64,000 nucleotides of DNA, from assembly GCA_036821825.1 (NCBI GenBank), contig DAISIV010000002.1, positions 62,001 through 126,000 on the forward strand, read 5' to 3'. Position numbers and translations under genes: made by a program. The notes below the pieces were generated by a model that searched no databases, was not told where the DNA came from, and saw nothing but the letters and a program-made list of their open reading frames with translations. Origin of the DNA: CAITZA01 sp937915285 (GTDB lineage: Bacteria; Desulfobacterota; Desulfomonilia; Desulfomonilales; Desulfomonilaceae). The first letter of the stretch is position 1. The number at the start of each line of letters is the position of its first letter. Shown here one piece after another: positions 8,558-16,334 of the stretch.

Positions 8558-8591
8558 GGCGCCTGAGTGAGAAATTTCAGTCTCAGGCGCC
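8558..8591. repeat. Large imperfect palindrome between hcp and the HD gene
   Basis: GGCGCCTGAG (8558-8567) and CTCAGGCGCC (8582-8591) are exact 10-base inverted arms. The centre is itself the palindrome GAAATTTC (8571-8578), with three mismatched pairs between. No T-run follows. A transcript-processing or attenuating hairpin that lowers expression of the downstream genes relative to hcp is a reasonable reading. Confidence 0.55.
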
Positions 8592-8635
8592 AACCCAATA
8601 GCTTTGCCTTTGACTAGGCCAAGAGGAGAAAGACC

Positions 8636-9370
8636 ATGAAGTGCCCTGGACAAGACCCTAGATACTGGAAGTTCGACGCCATATTCGACACAAAATGTCC
8701 AAGTTGCGGCGCCTCTGTGGAATTTTTCAAAGATGAAACCAGACGCAGGTGTAAAAACTGTGGAGCCCAGGTCCTTAACCCTAAAATGGATTTCGGGTGC
8801 GCAGCCCATTGCAAATTTGCAGAACAGTGTTTCGGAGACCTGCCTCCTGAATTGATAAAACAAAAAGAAGACCTTTTCAAAGACAAGGTCGCAGTTCAGA
8901 TGAAGATGTATTTCAAAACTGATTTCAAGCGTATAGGCCACTCAGCAAGGGTTGCCGGTTTTGCTGAAAAATTGGCGCTAAAGGAAGACGCCTCACCACC
9001 CATAGTACTTTCAGCCGCATATCTTCACGACATAGGAGCGGTGGAGGCGATCAAAAAATATAGTAGTGACGCAGCCGAATATCAGGAGAAAGAGGGGCCG
9101 GCAGTCGCAAGAGAAATTCTCGAAAACCTCGATGCAAAAACTGAACTCATTGAAGAGGTCTGCGACATCATATCCAGACATCATCATCCAGGAGAAAATG
9201 AAACTCCCAATTACAAGGTTGTCTACGATTCTGATCTGTTGGCGAATGTTCAGGAAAAACTCAAAAAATCTACGATTACCGTTAGTGAGGCCGAGGCAAT
9301 ATTTGAAAAACAGCTATTGACCGATTCTGGCAGGGAAATGGCAAGAGAGATAATCCAAAACCTGAACTGA
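8636..9370 (+). CDS. Zinc-ribbon HD-domain protein in the hcp operon
   Basis: A 244-residue protein. Residues 21-43 carry a CPSC and CKNC pair and 55-65 a further cysteine cluster, so one or two zinc or iron-sulfur sites are likely. From about residue 88 an HD fold follows: H102, H131-D132 in YLHDIGAVEA, the histidine-rich SRHHHPG and D in VVYDSDLLANV, all expected metal ligands. HD proteins are metal-dependent phosphohydrolases or phosphodiesterases; the substrate is unknown. GAGGAG before the ATG gives a good start. Being between hcp and a ferredoxin gene, it may belong to the NO or hydroxylamine response. The recognised part is the HD fold, not a specific reaction. Confidence 0.8.
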   Translation: MKCPGQDPRYWKFDAIFDTKCPSCGASVEFFKDETRRRCKNCGAQVLNPKMDFGCAAHCKFAEQCFGDLPPELIKQKEDLFKDKVAVQMKMYFKTDFKRIGHSARVAGFAEKLALKEDASPPIVLSAAYLHDIGAVEAIKKYSSDAAEYQEKEGPAVAREILENLDAKTELIEEVCDIISRHHHPGENETPNYKVVYDSDLLANVQEKLKKSTITVSEAEAIFEKQLLTDSGREMAREIIQNLN

Positions 9371-9443
9371 TCACATAAATCATTAAACAGAAAACAAACA
9401 GACCCAGGTCTGGTGGATCAATAATCGAAGAAAGGAAAAAAAG

Positions 9444-10205
9444 ATGAGAAAACTTAGAAATATAATTCAGATAGACGAAGAACTCTGCAATGGTTGTGGC
9501 AATTGCATCATCTCGTGCGCCGAGGGCGCCCTTGAGATTATTGACGGCAAGGCGAAGCTGGTAGCCGAAAAATACTGCGATGGGCTGGGCGCCTGTCTTG
9601 GCGAGTGCCCGACAGGGGCTTTGAAAGTTATACAGAGAGACGCCGATGATTTTGACGAGGAAGCAGTGGAACACAGATTGGAGGAACTGGCTCTGAAGGC
9701 CGGGGAGAATGAAGGCGGGAAGATGGCCTGTGGTTGCCCTTCCAGCCATATAGAAACATTTACAGCCCCAGCCAGCGCTTGCGCTTGCGCTAACGCTCCG
9801 ACACAACTCGAAAAACAGGCATCGGCCCTCGGGCATTGGCCGGTTCAGATCAAGCTCGTCCCAGCGTCTGCACCATTCCTGAAGAACGCGGACCTGCTGG
9901 TAGCAGCAGACTGCACCGCATACGCCTATGCCGGTTTCCATAAGGATCTGCTCGCCGGGAAAGCGCTTATGGTGGGATGTCCCAAATTTGACGACGCCAG
10001 AGCCTATATCGAAAAATTTGCTGAGATATTCCAGAACTCTTCCGTAAAAAGCGTCACGGTTGTCATCATGGAAGTTCCATGCTGTTCAGGATTGCCCGAA
10101 ATTGTGAAATATGGAATGAAAATGGCCGGAAAACAGATACCGCTTGAGAAGATAATAATCAGTTCAAGAGGTGAGATCATAAAGCGTGAACTATTGGCCG
10201 CCTGA
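9444..10205 (+). CDS. 4Fe-4S ferredoxin-domain protein of the hcp operon
   Basis: A 253-residue protein. The N-terminal 60 residues hold two cluster motifs, CNGCGNCIISC and CDGLGACLGECPTG. A linker with CGCPSSH and a cysteine-rich alanine stretch follows. The C-terminal part (about residues 115-250) has AADCTAYAYAGFH, GCPKFDD and EVPCCSGLPEIV, a conserved arrangement in ferredoxins encoded beside hcp in anaerobes. The likely role is electron delivery to Hcp in the cytoplasm, by neighbourhood and family. AAAGGAAAAAAAG precedes the ATG. An intrinsic terminator follows at 10218. Confidence 0.88.
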   Translation: MRKLRNIIQIDEELCNGCGNCIISCAEGALEIIDGKAKLVAEKYCDGLGACLGECPTGALKVIQRDADDFDEEAVEHRLEELALKAGENEGGKMACGCPSSHIETFTAPASACACANAPTQLEKQASALGHWPVQIKLVPASAPFLKNADLLVAADCTAYAYAGFHKDLLAGKALMVGCPKFDDARAYIEKFAEIFQNSSVKSVTVVIMEVPCCSGLPEIVKYGMKMAGKQIPLEKIIISSRGEIIKRELLAA

Positions 10206-10217
10206 TGCGCTCAATCA

Positions 10218-10247
10218 ATGCGCCGGGGTTTCTCGCTACCGGCGCAT
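10218..10247 (+). terminator. Intrinsic terminator of the hcp operon
   Basis: Arms ATGCGCCGG (10218-10226) and CCGGCGCAT (10239-10247) form a nine-pair GC-rich stem with a 12-base loop, followed by an A/T stretch ending in TTTT. It begins 13 bases after the ferredoxin stop. Confidence 0.75.
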
Positions 10248-10346
10248 GCAAATATTTTAAAAATGCCTGGCTAAAAAAAATGGACGGGAAATCGAGTAAA
10301 TGTTCTTTTATCAACATAACCCAAAAAATATTGACTTGCCTTGAAG

Positions 10347-10362
10347 TCTAACAAGTATTAGA
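10347..10362. promoter_or_regulatory. Candidate Fur/PerR-family operator
   Basis: TCTAA-N6-TTAGA is an inverted repeat 78 bases before the Fur-family gene, overlapping a possible promoter whose -35 is TTGACT (10331-10336). Fur-family regulators often repress themselves from AT-rich palindromes of this size. The repeat is direct observation; the assignment is inference. Confidence 0.4.
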
Positions 10363-10439
10363 TTTTGACCATTGAATAGCTTCAGTAAAACACTAGGGTA
10401 TATCAAAACCTGAGTTCGATATCCGGAAAGAGCCGTGCC

Positions 10440-10946
10440 ATGACCCTCACACCTGTAGAAATTGATCGAAGGGTTTCCGAATTCATGGAGACATGCAAGC
10501 GTGAGGGTGTAAAGGTAACCTACCAGCGGTTGGTGATTTTCAAGGAAATTGCCAGTTCCGAAGAACATCCGGATGCAGAAACTATTTACAAGCGGGTAAG
10601 GAGAAAATTACCCACCATTTCATTCGACACAGTGTACAGGGCCACATCCACTCTTGAAAGGCTTGGAGTGATCTCACGCCTTCATATCCAGTCCGACCGC
10701 ATGCGACTTGACGCAAACACAAAGCCACACCATCACTTCGTGTGCACAAATTGTGGACTGGTGAGAGACGTTTATATCTCCGGACTTGAAAATTTCAAGA
10801 TCCCGCACGAACTGGACACATGCGATAAAGTGCACTCCCTCTATATTGAACTGCAGGGGATTTGTTGCGATTGCACGGGTTCGGACCTTCAATTGCCTGA
10901 TGGAGGCTCCAAAAAACTTAGCCTCGGTTCGCAGTTATCCAATTAG
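10440..10946 (+). CDS. Fur family transcriptional regulator (PerR-like)
   Basis: A 168-residue protein. Residues 15-80 form the winged helix, including TYQRLVIFKEI, HPDAETIYKRVR and SFDTVYRATSTLERLGVI. The metal-binding segment has PHHHFVCTNCGLVRDV and a second pair in GICCDCTG, the two CxxC motifs that bind structural zinc in PerR and Fur. These proteins sense iron or peroxide; PerR-like is favoured by the neighbouring oxidative and nitrosative stress genes, but a Fur role cannot be excluded. It is monocistronic, separated from the hcp operon by a terminator and its own promoter region. Confidence 0.88.
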   Translation: MTLTPVEIDRRVSEFMETCKREGVKVTYQRLVIFKEIASSEEHPDAETIYKRVRRKLPTISFDTVYRATSTLERLGVISRLHIQSDRMRLDANTKPHHHFVCTNCGLVRDVYISGLENFKIPHELDTCDKVHSLYIELQGICCDCTGSDLQLPDGGSKKLSLGSQLSN

Positions 10947-10993
10947 CTGAACTCTATTTTTTATCATAACCGGCATTCTAAGAATTTAGTTAG

Positions 10994-11050
10994 CGAGCCC
11001 GCAAATTTCTGCATGGTGAAAATCATGCATAATTTTGAATAACGGGCTCG
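10994..11050. repeat. Nested hairpin between convergent genes
   Basis: Outer arms CGAGCCCG (10994-11001) and CGGGCTCG (11043-11050) enclose AAATT/AATTT (11003-11007 with 11031-11035) and TGCATG/CATGCA (11010-11015 with 11024-11029). It lies between the convergent Fur-family and DUF4440 genes and probably ends transcription from both sides, though no T-run is present. Confidence 0.55.
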
Positions 11051-11064
11051 TCCAGTGACAAATT

Positions 11065-11523
11065 TCACTTCTTTGGAAGTTGTGAAGAATGGTGGTCAAC
11101 GATTTTCCATGCATCCCCATCACGCTTGTAAGTGAAACTGAATCTGGCTGGAATCGTTACCACCGTGCCATCCTTACCATACGAGAATTCATACGTGCCG
11201 CTATTTACAGCAGTGTCACCAAATAATCTGACAATATTCTTTTGAGGTTTTACAGCTAGTCCAGGAAGCGCTGTAAGTCCGTCAAAGTAAATCCTGATGG
11301 GATCGTGACCTACAAGTGGCTCAGGCTCAAAAGTAGCTAGTAAAACCGCTTTTGGGTCATAGAGTCTTAACACTGGATCAGATTTGCCTGATACCAAAGC
11401 TTCACGCCATTGTTTATAAGCATTATCAACTGCGTCTGTATCAGACGCAAGGACCTGAATCGGCGCTAACAGCGCTACTAGCAAGAATGCTAGCATGGCG
11501 CTGAATACTGTTCTTGTTTTCAT
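11065..11523 (-). CDS. Exported DUF4440/SnoaL-like (NTF2-fold) protein
   Basis: A 152-residue protein. The start is the ATG at 11523, preceded by GGGAG; a longer frame adds 12 residues before the signal peptide. Residues 1-26 are a Sec signal peptide (MKTRTVFSAMLAFLLVALLA) ending VLASD. The mature part has the NTF2-like pattern of the SgcJ/EcaC and calmodulin-kinase-association group: YKQWREALVSG, LYDPKAVLLATFEP, PIRIYFDGL, VNSGTYEFSY and DGDAWKIVDHHSSQLP. Such proteins bind small ligands or are enzymes of varied function, so no reaction is assigned. It is monocistronic. Confidence 0.78.
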   Translation of the reverse strand: MKTRTVFSAMLAFLLVALLAPIQVLASDTDAVDNAYKQWREALVSGKSDPVLRLYDPKAVLLATFEPEPLVGHDPIRIYFDGLTALPGLAVKPQKNIVRLFGDTAVNSGTYEFSYGKDGTVVTIPARFSFTYKRDGDAWKIVDHHSSQLPKK

Positions 11524-11669
11524 TTTTACACTCCCTCTCAAAAGCCTACCGGTAGACATTTGTCATTAATGGTCATGCTCAAACTTCAATGCTTCTTCCT
11601 ATTTGATGCATTAAGTATGAGGCACGATTCAATCCATCCAGGCCCCTTGGAGAAGTCTTGATTGCCTTC

Positions 11670-12206
11670 TCATATCCAGTGATCCGGATATTTTCTGCTG
11701 GAAATCATGTTATTATACAAGACCGCTACAGCTAGCAAAATCAGCGAACTCAAGGCTGCAGGAAAAACAACGTAAAGCAAGCCCATTGCTCTTATTTTTT
11801 CTCCGCCGATCACGGCTATCAAGGCTGTGGCCCCCCCTGGCGGATGCAATGTCTTGGTCAGATGCATCAGGGCAATGGATGTCGAAACTGCCAATGAGGA
11901 GGCCAGGACCATGTTACCATCAAATAACCTGGCTGAAAGAACTCCCACAATCGCCGACAACAAGTGACCTCCTACCAGGTTCCGAGGCTGCGCAAGCGGA
12001 CTCCTTATGGCTCCGAAAACCAGAACCGCTGAGGCTCCTGCAGGACCTATCAGTAGTATCAGTTCAAGACCTTGAAACACGTAGGAATCCAACAATGTAA
12101 TAGCGCCTATCCCGATGATTGAGCCTAACCAGGACCAGAAAATTTCCTGAAGGCTTACCCTGGGAGGGGCTTGACCGCCACCACGCATCTTCTGGAAGTA
12201 GTTCAT
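11670..12206 (-). CDS. HPP family membrane protein
   Basis: A 178-residue protein with four or five hydrophobic segments and the HPP signature LHPPGGATALIAVIGG, near residues 115-132. A second conserved block is GPAGASAVLVFGA followed by PLAQPRNLVGGHLL. Some HPP proteins of cyanobacteria and plants take part in nitrite transport into plastids or across membranes; the role here is unknown. Its ATG lies two bases after the stop of the CBS-domain gene, so the two are co-transcribed. HPP and CBS domains are commonly paired, sometimes fused, which supports a functional link. Confidence 0.88.
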   Translation of the reverse strand: MNYFQKMRGGGQAPPRVSLQEIFWSWLGSIIGIGAITLLDSYVFQGLELILLIGPAGASAVLVFGAIRSPLAQPRNLVGGHLLSAIVGVLSARLFDGNMVLASSLAVSTSIALMHLTKTLHPPGGATALIAVIGGEKIRAMGLLYVVFPAALSSLILLAVAVLYNNMISSRKYPDHWI

Positions 12207-12208
12207 CT

Positions 12209-12814
12209 CTATGGCCTTATGAGAGTAGACCGGACTATGTCAGTTCGTGTAACCAGACCAATCAAATGACCGTCCCTGTCAACTACGGGAGCCCTGTTGA
12301 TCTTCTTTTCCATGAAAATCTCAGCAAGATCATGGGCTGTGGTGTCTGGATAGGCGGTGAACGCCGGGCTCGACATGATGTCGCGTATAAATCCCTTGCG
12401 CAACCCGCTAACAATGCACCGGACTCCGCTAAGGCACTCCGCTAGAAGTTCCATGACTGTTTCAACACCACCTACACCCACAGCATGAAAAAAATCCTTC
12501 TGAGATACAATCCCAACCACCGAGTTCTCGGTATCTACTACTGGGGCCCCTGAGAAATTATGCTTGGCCAGAATCAACGCGCCATGCTCAAGCGTATCCT
12601 CAGGAAACAGGCTGACCACGTTCTTTGACATTATCTCTGAACAGGGAATTTGCCTGGAAAATCTCTTTACAGCCTGCTCATAGGCCTTGACATATATCTC
12701 CTTGAAGTCCCCAAGACTTATGTCCAGATGTCCAGGTATTTCTGCCATTGCCTTGTATATGTCTTCATCTGACAGATTAACTTGGGCGCAAACCGCCGAA
12801 CTCTCAGCCGTCAT
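12209..12814 (-). CDS. Two-CBS-domain protein
   Basis: A 201-residue protein with an N-terminal helical segment (residues 1-60) and two CBS repeats. The first runs from IMSKNVVSLFPEDTL to GIVSQKDFF and the second from IMSSPAFTAYPDTT to GLVTRTDIVRS. CBS pairs bind adenosine nucleotides and regulate a partner. The partner is probably the HPP membrane protein directly downstream. AGGAGGAGG before the ATG is a strong ribosome-binding site. Position and small size suggest a soluble regulatory subunit, which is inference. Confidence 0.88.
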   Translation of the reverse strand: MTAESSAVCAQVNLSDEDIYKAMAEIPGHLDISLGDFKEIYVKAYEQAVKRFSRQIPCSEIMSKNVVSLFPEDTLEHGALILAKHNFSGAPVVDTENSVVGIVSQKDFFHAVGVGGVETVMELLAECLSGVRCIVSGLRKGFIRDIMSSPAFTAYPDTTAHDLAEIFMEKKINRAPVVDRDGHLIGLVTRTDIVRSTLIRP

Positions 12815-12989
12815 GCCTCCTCCTTTTCACGATGGGCCTGGATTAGCTTTTTAAACCAGGCATTGACTGCGCTATTTTAATGGGTTAACATAAATGGTTA
12901 AATTGTCACTCCACGATTTACCGCAGTAATTTCTCCGACTACTCACTTTTAAACTACAAAAGCCGAATCATTACAATAGGAGGGTTTGC

Positions 12990-15266
12990 ATGGCGCTTAT
13001 TTTAGGTGACGCTGACCATCTTCTTGGAGAACCAATCCTCGGGAAGCCACAGGTTAATCAAATCTACGTCTACAACGGGCAGGCATTTGTTCCGGCTGCA
13101 GTTGGCGATCTGGAATCGGTGCGGGAAATGGCTGAATCCATCGGTGAAGCGCTTGAAAAGGCCGGACAGGCCATGGACAAGTCGACGCAGACCCAGGACT
13201 TCCTAGACCAGATAGTTGATGAAAACGGGATCAACATTCCAGCGCTCGAAAAAGACGCGTTACTTTGCGCAATTCAAAATGTCCAGTTGCAATCACTACG
13301 CTTTGGCATGACGAATGAACAGGTCGAAGGGGAACTGGTGAATGGTTTCTTTTCCGTTTTCAGGGGAACCCAGTCAGTAGACATGGGTGTTTCGAATGCC
13401 TTGTATCATGATGACAAAGGCATGTTCACGTCGCATGACTTGTCTTCGGGTTTGAATAGGAGCCTGAAAATTGATGATCCGTCTTTAATGGAGCGGGTCA
13501 ACTTGCAAGGTGAGGCTGTTTACTGGCGACAGGATGATTCCGAGACAGGCCATTTTGAGGGAGTGGAGCAGGTTTTTGTAGACGCTTCGCTGAATAACAG
13601 AGGTGATGGCAAGGTAGGTTTACCTGCTTTGAACCATGGTTTGATCCCTGGTCAGATGGTCAGGTTTTATGGCTTCAATTACCCGGCATATAATTCGGCG
13701 CATGTTGTAGACAGTTCATCCACTGCAAGTGAAATAGTTGTGAGCGCTATATTTGTTGCTGAGGAAATTACGCCAGACTGTAGATATCGAAAAATATTGT
13801 CAGTGGGGTCATCCGGGGACTGTCCCGGGATTGAGACAGGGATGCAGATGGAACTGGAAAGCTCGGAACGGAGTATAGTATGGATCGACGAGACCACTCA
13901 GGGGCGTGGTATAGGAAAGATAGCGCTTGATTTACCGTCGCCATCCCAGCCGATAAAAAGCATCAGCGGGATTGAAATCGGGATTGAAGGTATAGGAATT
14001 ACCTCAGGACATGATTTCTTGGGCTCCCGAAACGAATCCATTTTAGATGCTGTTCCTGGTCTTACCGGGTCTGAGAATGTCAGTTCTAGCTCTCAGACCA
14101 CCAATTTTGAGGCTTACAAGGTCTTTGATGACCATCACGGGACGGATTTCAGGTGGTTGAGCGCCGCCAACAATACATCCGGTTGGGTCTGTTACGATTT
14201 CGGGGAAACCGCAAGAGTTATAAACAAATACAGATGGAGGACTTTCGAGAGCGCTTCAAGTTCCGTCCCAGGGGCCTGGAGACTTGAAGCCTCAAATGAC
14301 AATCAAAACTGGACCGTTCTTCACGAAGGCTCAAATTCGGTTCAAACTGCAAACACATGGATACCCCAAAACGCTGAAGGATACTTCAGCTTTTACAACA
14401 GCCGGGCCTATCGCTATTACCGTTTTTTTGTGACGGCGAATTGTGGACATCCCCAGTATTTGTGCATCGATGAAATAGAGTTGATCGAGGCCCCGGCGAA
14501 GGTTTTTCCTCTGTCCATCATGGCGCTCATTTCAAAGCCCCAATTAATCCCGGATATTGCCCAGTGGCATTCCATTGAGTCCATGGACATCTCAGAAAAT
14601 AAACCCGGCCTATCAAGGATTTTTTATGCCGTGACTTTTGATGGGGGACAAAGCTGGAGTGTCTTCAAGGATTCTTCCTGGCAGGAGATAACGAGGATTG
14701 TATCGGGGCAATGGTATTTCAGGAATGCTGGGAACTCGTGGGAACTCGTGGAGGAGAACACACAGATTAAAGCCCTCCAAAGAGCTTTCGGTGTCCAGAC
14801 GAACCAAATGACCGCTCAGGAATTTGAGCAGCTTGGCCCTGATGACTGGTCACTACCTGGCACATGGAATTCAACCACAAAGAGTTTTCAGTTTGCGGCC
14901 GGTCTCCAGTCGGATGGACTAGACCACCCTTTAATACAAAATATTTCAATCTCTTACTCGACCAAATCCAGTGGCTTGATTCTGGTGAGTATGCCAAAGC
15001 CGATACGCCCTAACTCACAGAAAGTATCCGCTTCATTGCTGCTCAAGAACCAGCATGACTCCCTGAAACTGTATGTTTTTACATCTGAAGAAGACGGATG
15101 GGTGGAAATGGGGCATTTAATCGAGGCAGCCAATTTTGGAAACGGAATCGGCTTTTTTGTGACTTCTGAGATTCCCGTCCGTGCGAACTCAAATGTAAGA
15201 CTGAAGGTCGAATGTGAGAGTTCTCACGGACTGGAACTATACGGCTGGGCCCTTAATGGGTGGTGA
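12990..15266 (+). CDS. Large protein with central F5/8 type C (discoidin) domain
   Basis: A 758-residue protein of unknown function. Residues about 360-502 form a discoidin-like carbohydrate-binding domain: NFEAYKVFDDHHGTDFRW, GWVCYDFGETARVINKYR, GAWRLEASNDNQNWTVLHE and YRYYRFFVTAN. The N-terminal 130 residues include a charged, coil-like stretch (SIGEALEKAGQAMDKSTQ). No signal peptide is seen, so it is cytoplasmic or exported by another route. The opening IYVYNGQAFVP and the overall style resemble phage-tail or structural proteins, but no phage gene is next to it. GGAGGG before the ATG is a clear ribosome-binding site. It stands alone between a divergent CBS gene and a convergent gene 17 bases away. 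Confidence 0.72.
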   Translation: MALILGDADHLLGEPILGKPQVNQIYVYNGQAFVPAAVGDLESVREMAESIGEALEKAGQAMDKSTQTQDFLDQIVDENGINIPALEKDALLCAIQNVQLQSLRFGMTNEQVEGELVNGFFSVFRGTQSVDMGVSNALYHDDKGMFTSHDLSSGLNRSLKIDDPSLMERVNLQGEAVYWRQDDSETGHFEGVEQVFVDASLNNRGDGKVGLPALNHGLIPGQMVRFYGFNYPAYNSAHVVDSSSTASEIVVSAIFVAEEITPDCRYRKILSVGSSGDCPGIETGMQMELESSERSIVWIDETTQGRGIGKIALDLPSPSQPIKSISGIEIGIEGIGITSGHDFLGSRNESILDAVPGLTGSENVSSSSQTTNFEAYKVFDDHHGTDFRWLSAANNTSGWVCYDFGETARVINKYRWRTFESASSSVPGAWRLEASNDNQNWTVLHEGSNSVQTANTWIPQNAEGYFSFYNSRAYRYYRFFVTANCGHPQYLCIDEIELIEAPAKVFPLSIMALISKPQLIPDIAQWHSIESMDISENKPGLSRIFYAVTFDGGQSWSVFKDSSWQEITRIVSGQWYFRNAGNSWELVEENTQIKALQRAFGVQTNQMTAQEFEQLGPDDWSLPGTWNSTTKSFQFAAGLQSDGLDHPLIQNISISYSTKSSGLILVSMPKPIRPNSQKVSASLLLKNQHDSLKLYVFTSEEDGWVEMGHLIEAANFGNGIGFFVTSEIPVRANSNVRLKVECESSHGLELYGWALNGW
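14731..14750. repeat. 10-base tandem duplication inside the discoidin gene
   Basis: GGAACTCGTG occurs twice in a row. A change of copy number would shift the reading frame for the last 178 residues. Confidence 0.55.
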
Positions 15267-15283
15267 TTCTTGATTCGCGGAAT

Positions 15284-15922
15284 CTAGTTTACAGCCTTGG
15301 CAATTCTCCATATCACAACGCAGTTTGTGTGAATTGCAAGGTAAAGCAGGCCGATGAATGGTATCATAGTGGAAATTGGACTCAGAAGCGCACAAATTAT
15401 GGTTATTACGGTCCTTGTTCCCTTGCTGGCGAGTGTGGGTATTCCCATTTCAAGGCTCAGATTTTCGGCCCTTGAACTGGTGTAACTTATCATTCCACTG
15501 CCGATGACAGCCATGGCCCCTACAAACAGAATGAACTCAGTCCCAACTATCGGATTCATTTTTATGTTGTAAATTATCAATCCTATTACTAATGCTCCGT
15601 CGGCATATCGATCAAGCACTGAATCCAGAAATGCGCCTCCGCTGGATTGGATGCCACGCATTCGCGCTAGTTGGCCATCCACCCCGTCCAGGGTTTGGGA
15701 TAAAAGCGCCAGCAGTCCGGCTGAAAAAGCGCATCCCTTTGCGTAAACCACACCCGCGTAAATCCCCACAAGCATGGAAAACAGGGTTACCATCCAAGGC
15801 TTGATGAAGCTGACGCTCATGAATTTTGGGGTTAGTCTGGCCGAAAGATTCAACTTCACCCATTTCAGGATGAATCTGTCAGTAGGCTTGGTTTTCCAGT
15901 TACCATCAACAATATCGATCAT
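15284..15922 (-). CDS. CDP-alcohol phosphatidyltransferase, possible inositol-lipid synthase
   Basis: A 212-residue membrane protein. The family motif D-x2-DG-x2-AR-x8-G-x3-D-x3-D is complete, running from DGVDGQLAR to DSVLD near residue 100. Several transmembrane helices surround it. The family moves a phosphatidyl or similar group from a CDP-activated donor to an alcohol. An inositol-phosphate synthase gene stands divergently next to it, so phosphatidylinositol-phosphate synthase or a di-inositol-phosphate synthase-like enzyme is likely. The ATG at 15922 has GGAGG seven bases upstream; a longer TTG frame to 15949 is rejected. The alcohol substrate is inferred from the neighbour only. Confidence 0.85.
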   Translation of the reverse strand: MIDIVDGNWKTKPTDRFILKWVKLNLSARLTPKFMSVSFIKPWMVTLFSMLVGIYAGVVYAKGCAFSAGLLALLSQTLDGVDGQLARMRGIQSSGGAFLDSVLDRYADGALVIGLIIYNIKMNPIVGTEFILFVGAMAVIGSGMISYTSSRAENLSLEMGIPTLASKGTRTVITIICALLSPISTMIPFIGLLYLAIHTNCVVIWRIAKAVN

Positions 15923-16334
15923 TAGTTGGCCTCCATTTTGGAATGACAATGAAATCAGCCCAAGAAATTCGATCAGAAAATCAGCGTGAACTCACTTTTG
16001 GGGTTTTTGAGCAAACCTGACTCAGACCCCGGAAGTAACGCGGAACCCTAAATTTCGTATAAAAATCAGACTGTGTCCATATAATCTTTACAGTATTGGT
16101 CAGAAATTTTTCAATGAGAAATTGAATGTCTGATTTCAGTTCAATTGAGTTTGTTTTTTGAATCAATCTTTCAGAAACGAAAGGACCGATTTGAGGGCCA
16201 AAAGGCCTGTGGTCGGATGGGGCGCCAAATCAGAATCTTAATTTTTTGAGATAGTAGGGCCAGTTGTCTCGCAAGTTTGGGTTAATCTCTGATAAGATAA
16301 TTTTCAATCAGAAATCAGTTTGGATTGTAATTAC
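15923..16334. other. AT-rich gap between divergent inositol genes
   Basis: About 412 bases without a gene. Several TTCAAT/ATTGAA motifs lie between 16110 and 16160, and one more TTCAAT is at 16302-16307. They may serve divergent promoters. No RNA gene or terminator stands out. Confidence 0.4.

Noticed and set aside
15260..15475. A 71-residue plus-strand frame with cysteine motifs
   Set aside because: It lies almost wholly opposite the well-supported CDP-alcohol transferase and has no ribosome-binding site.
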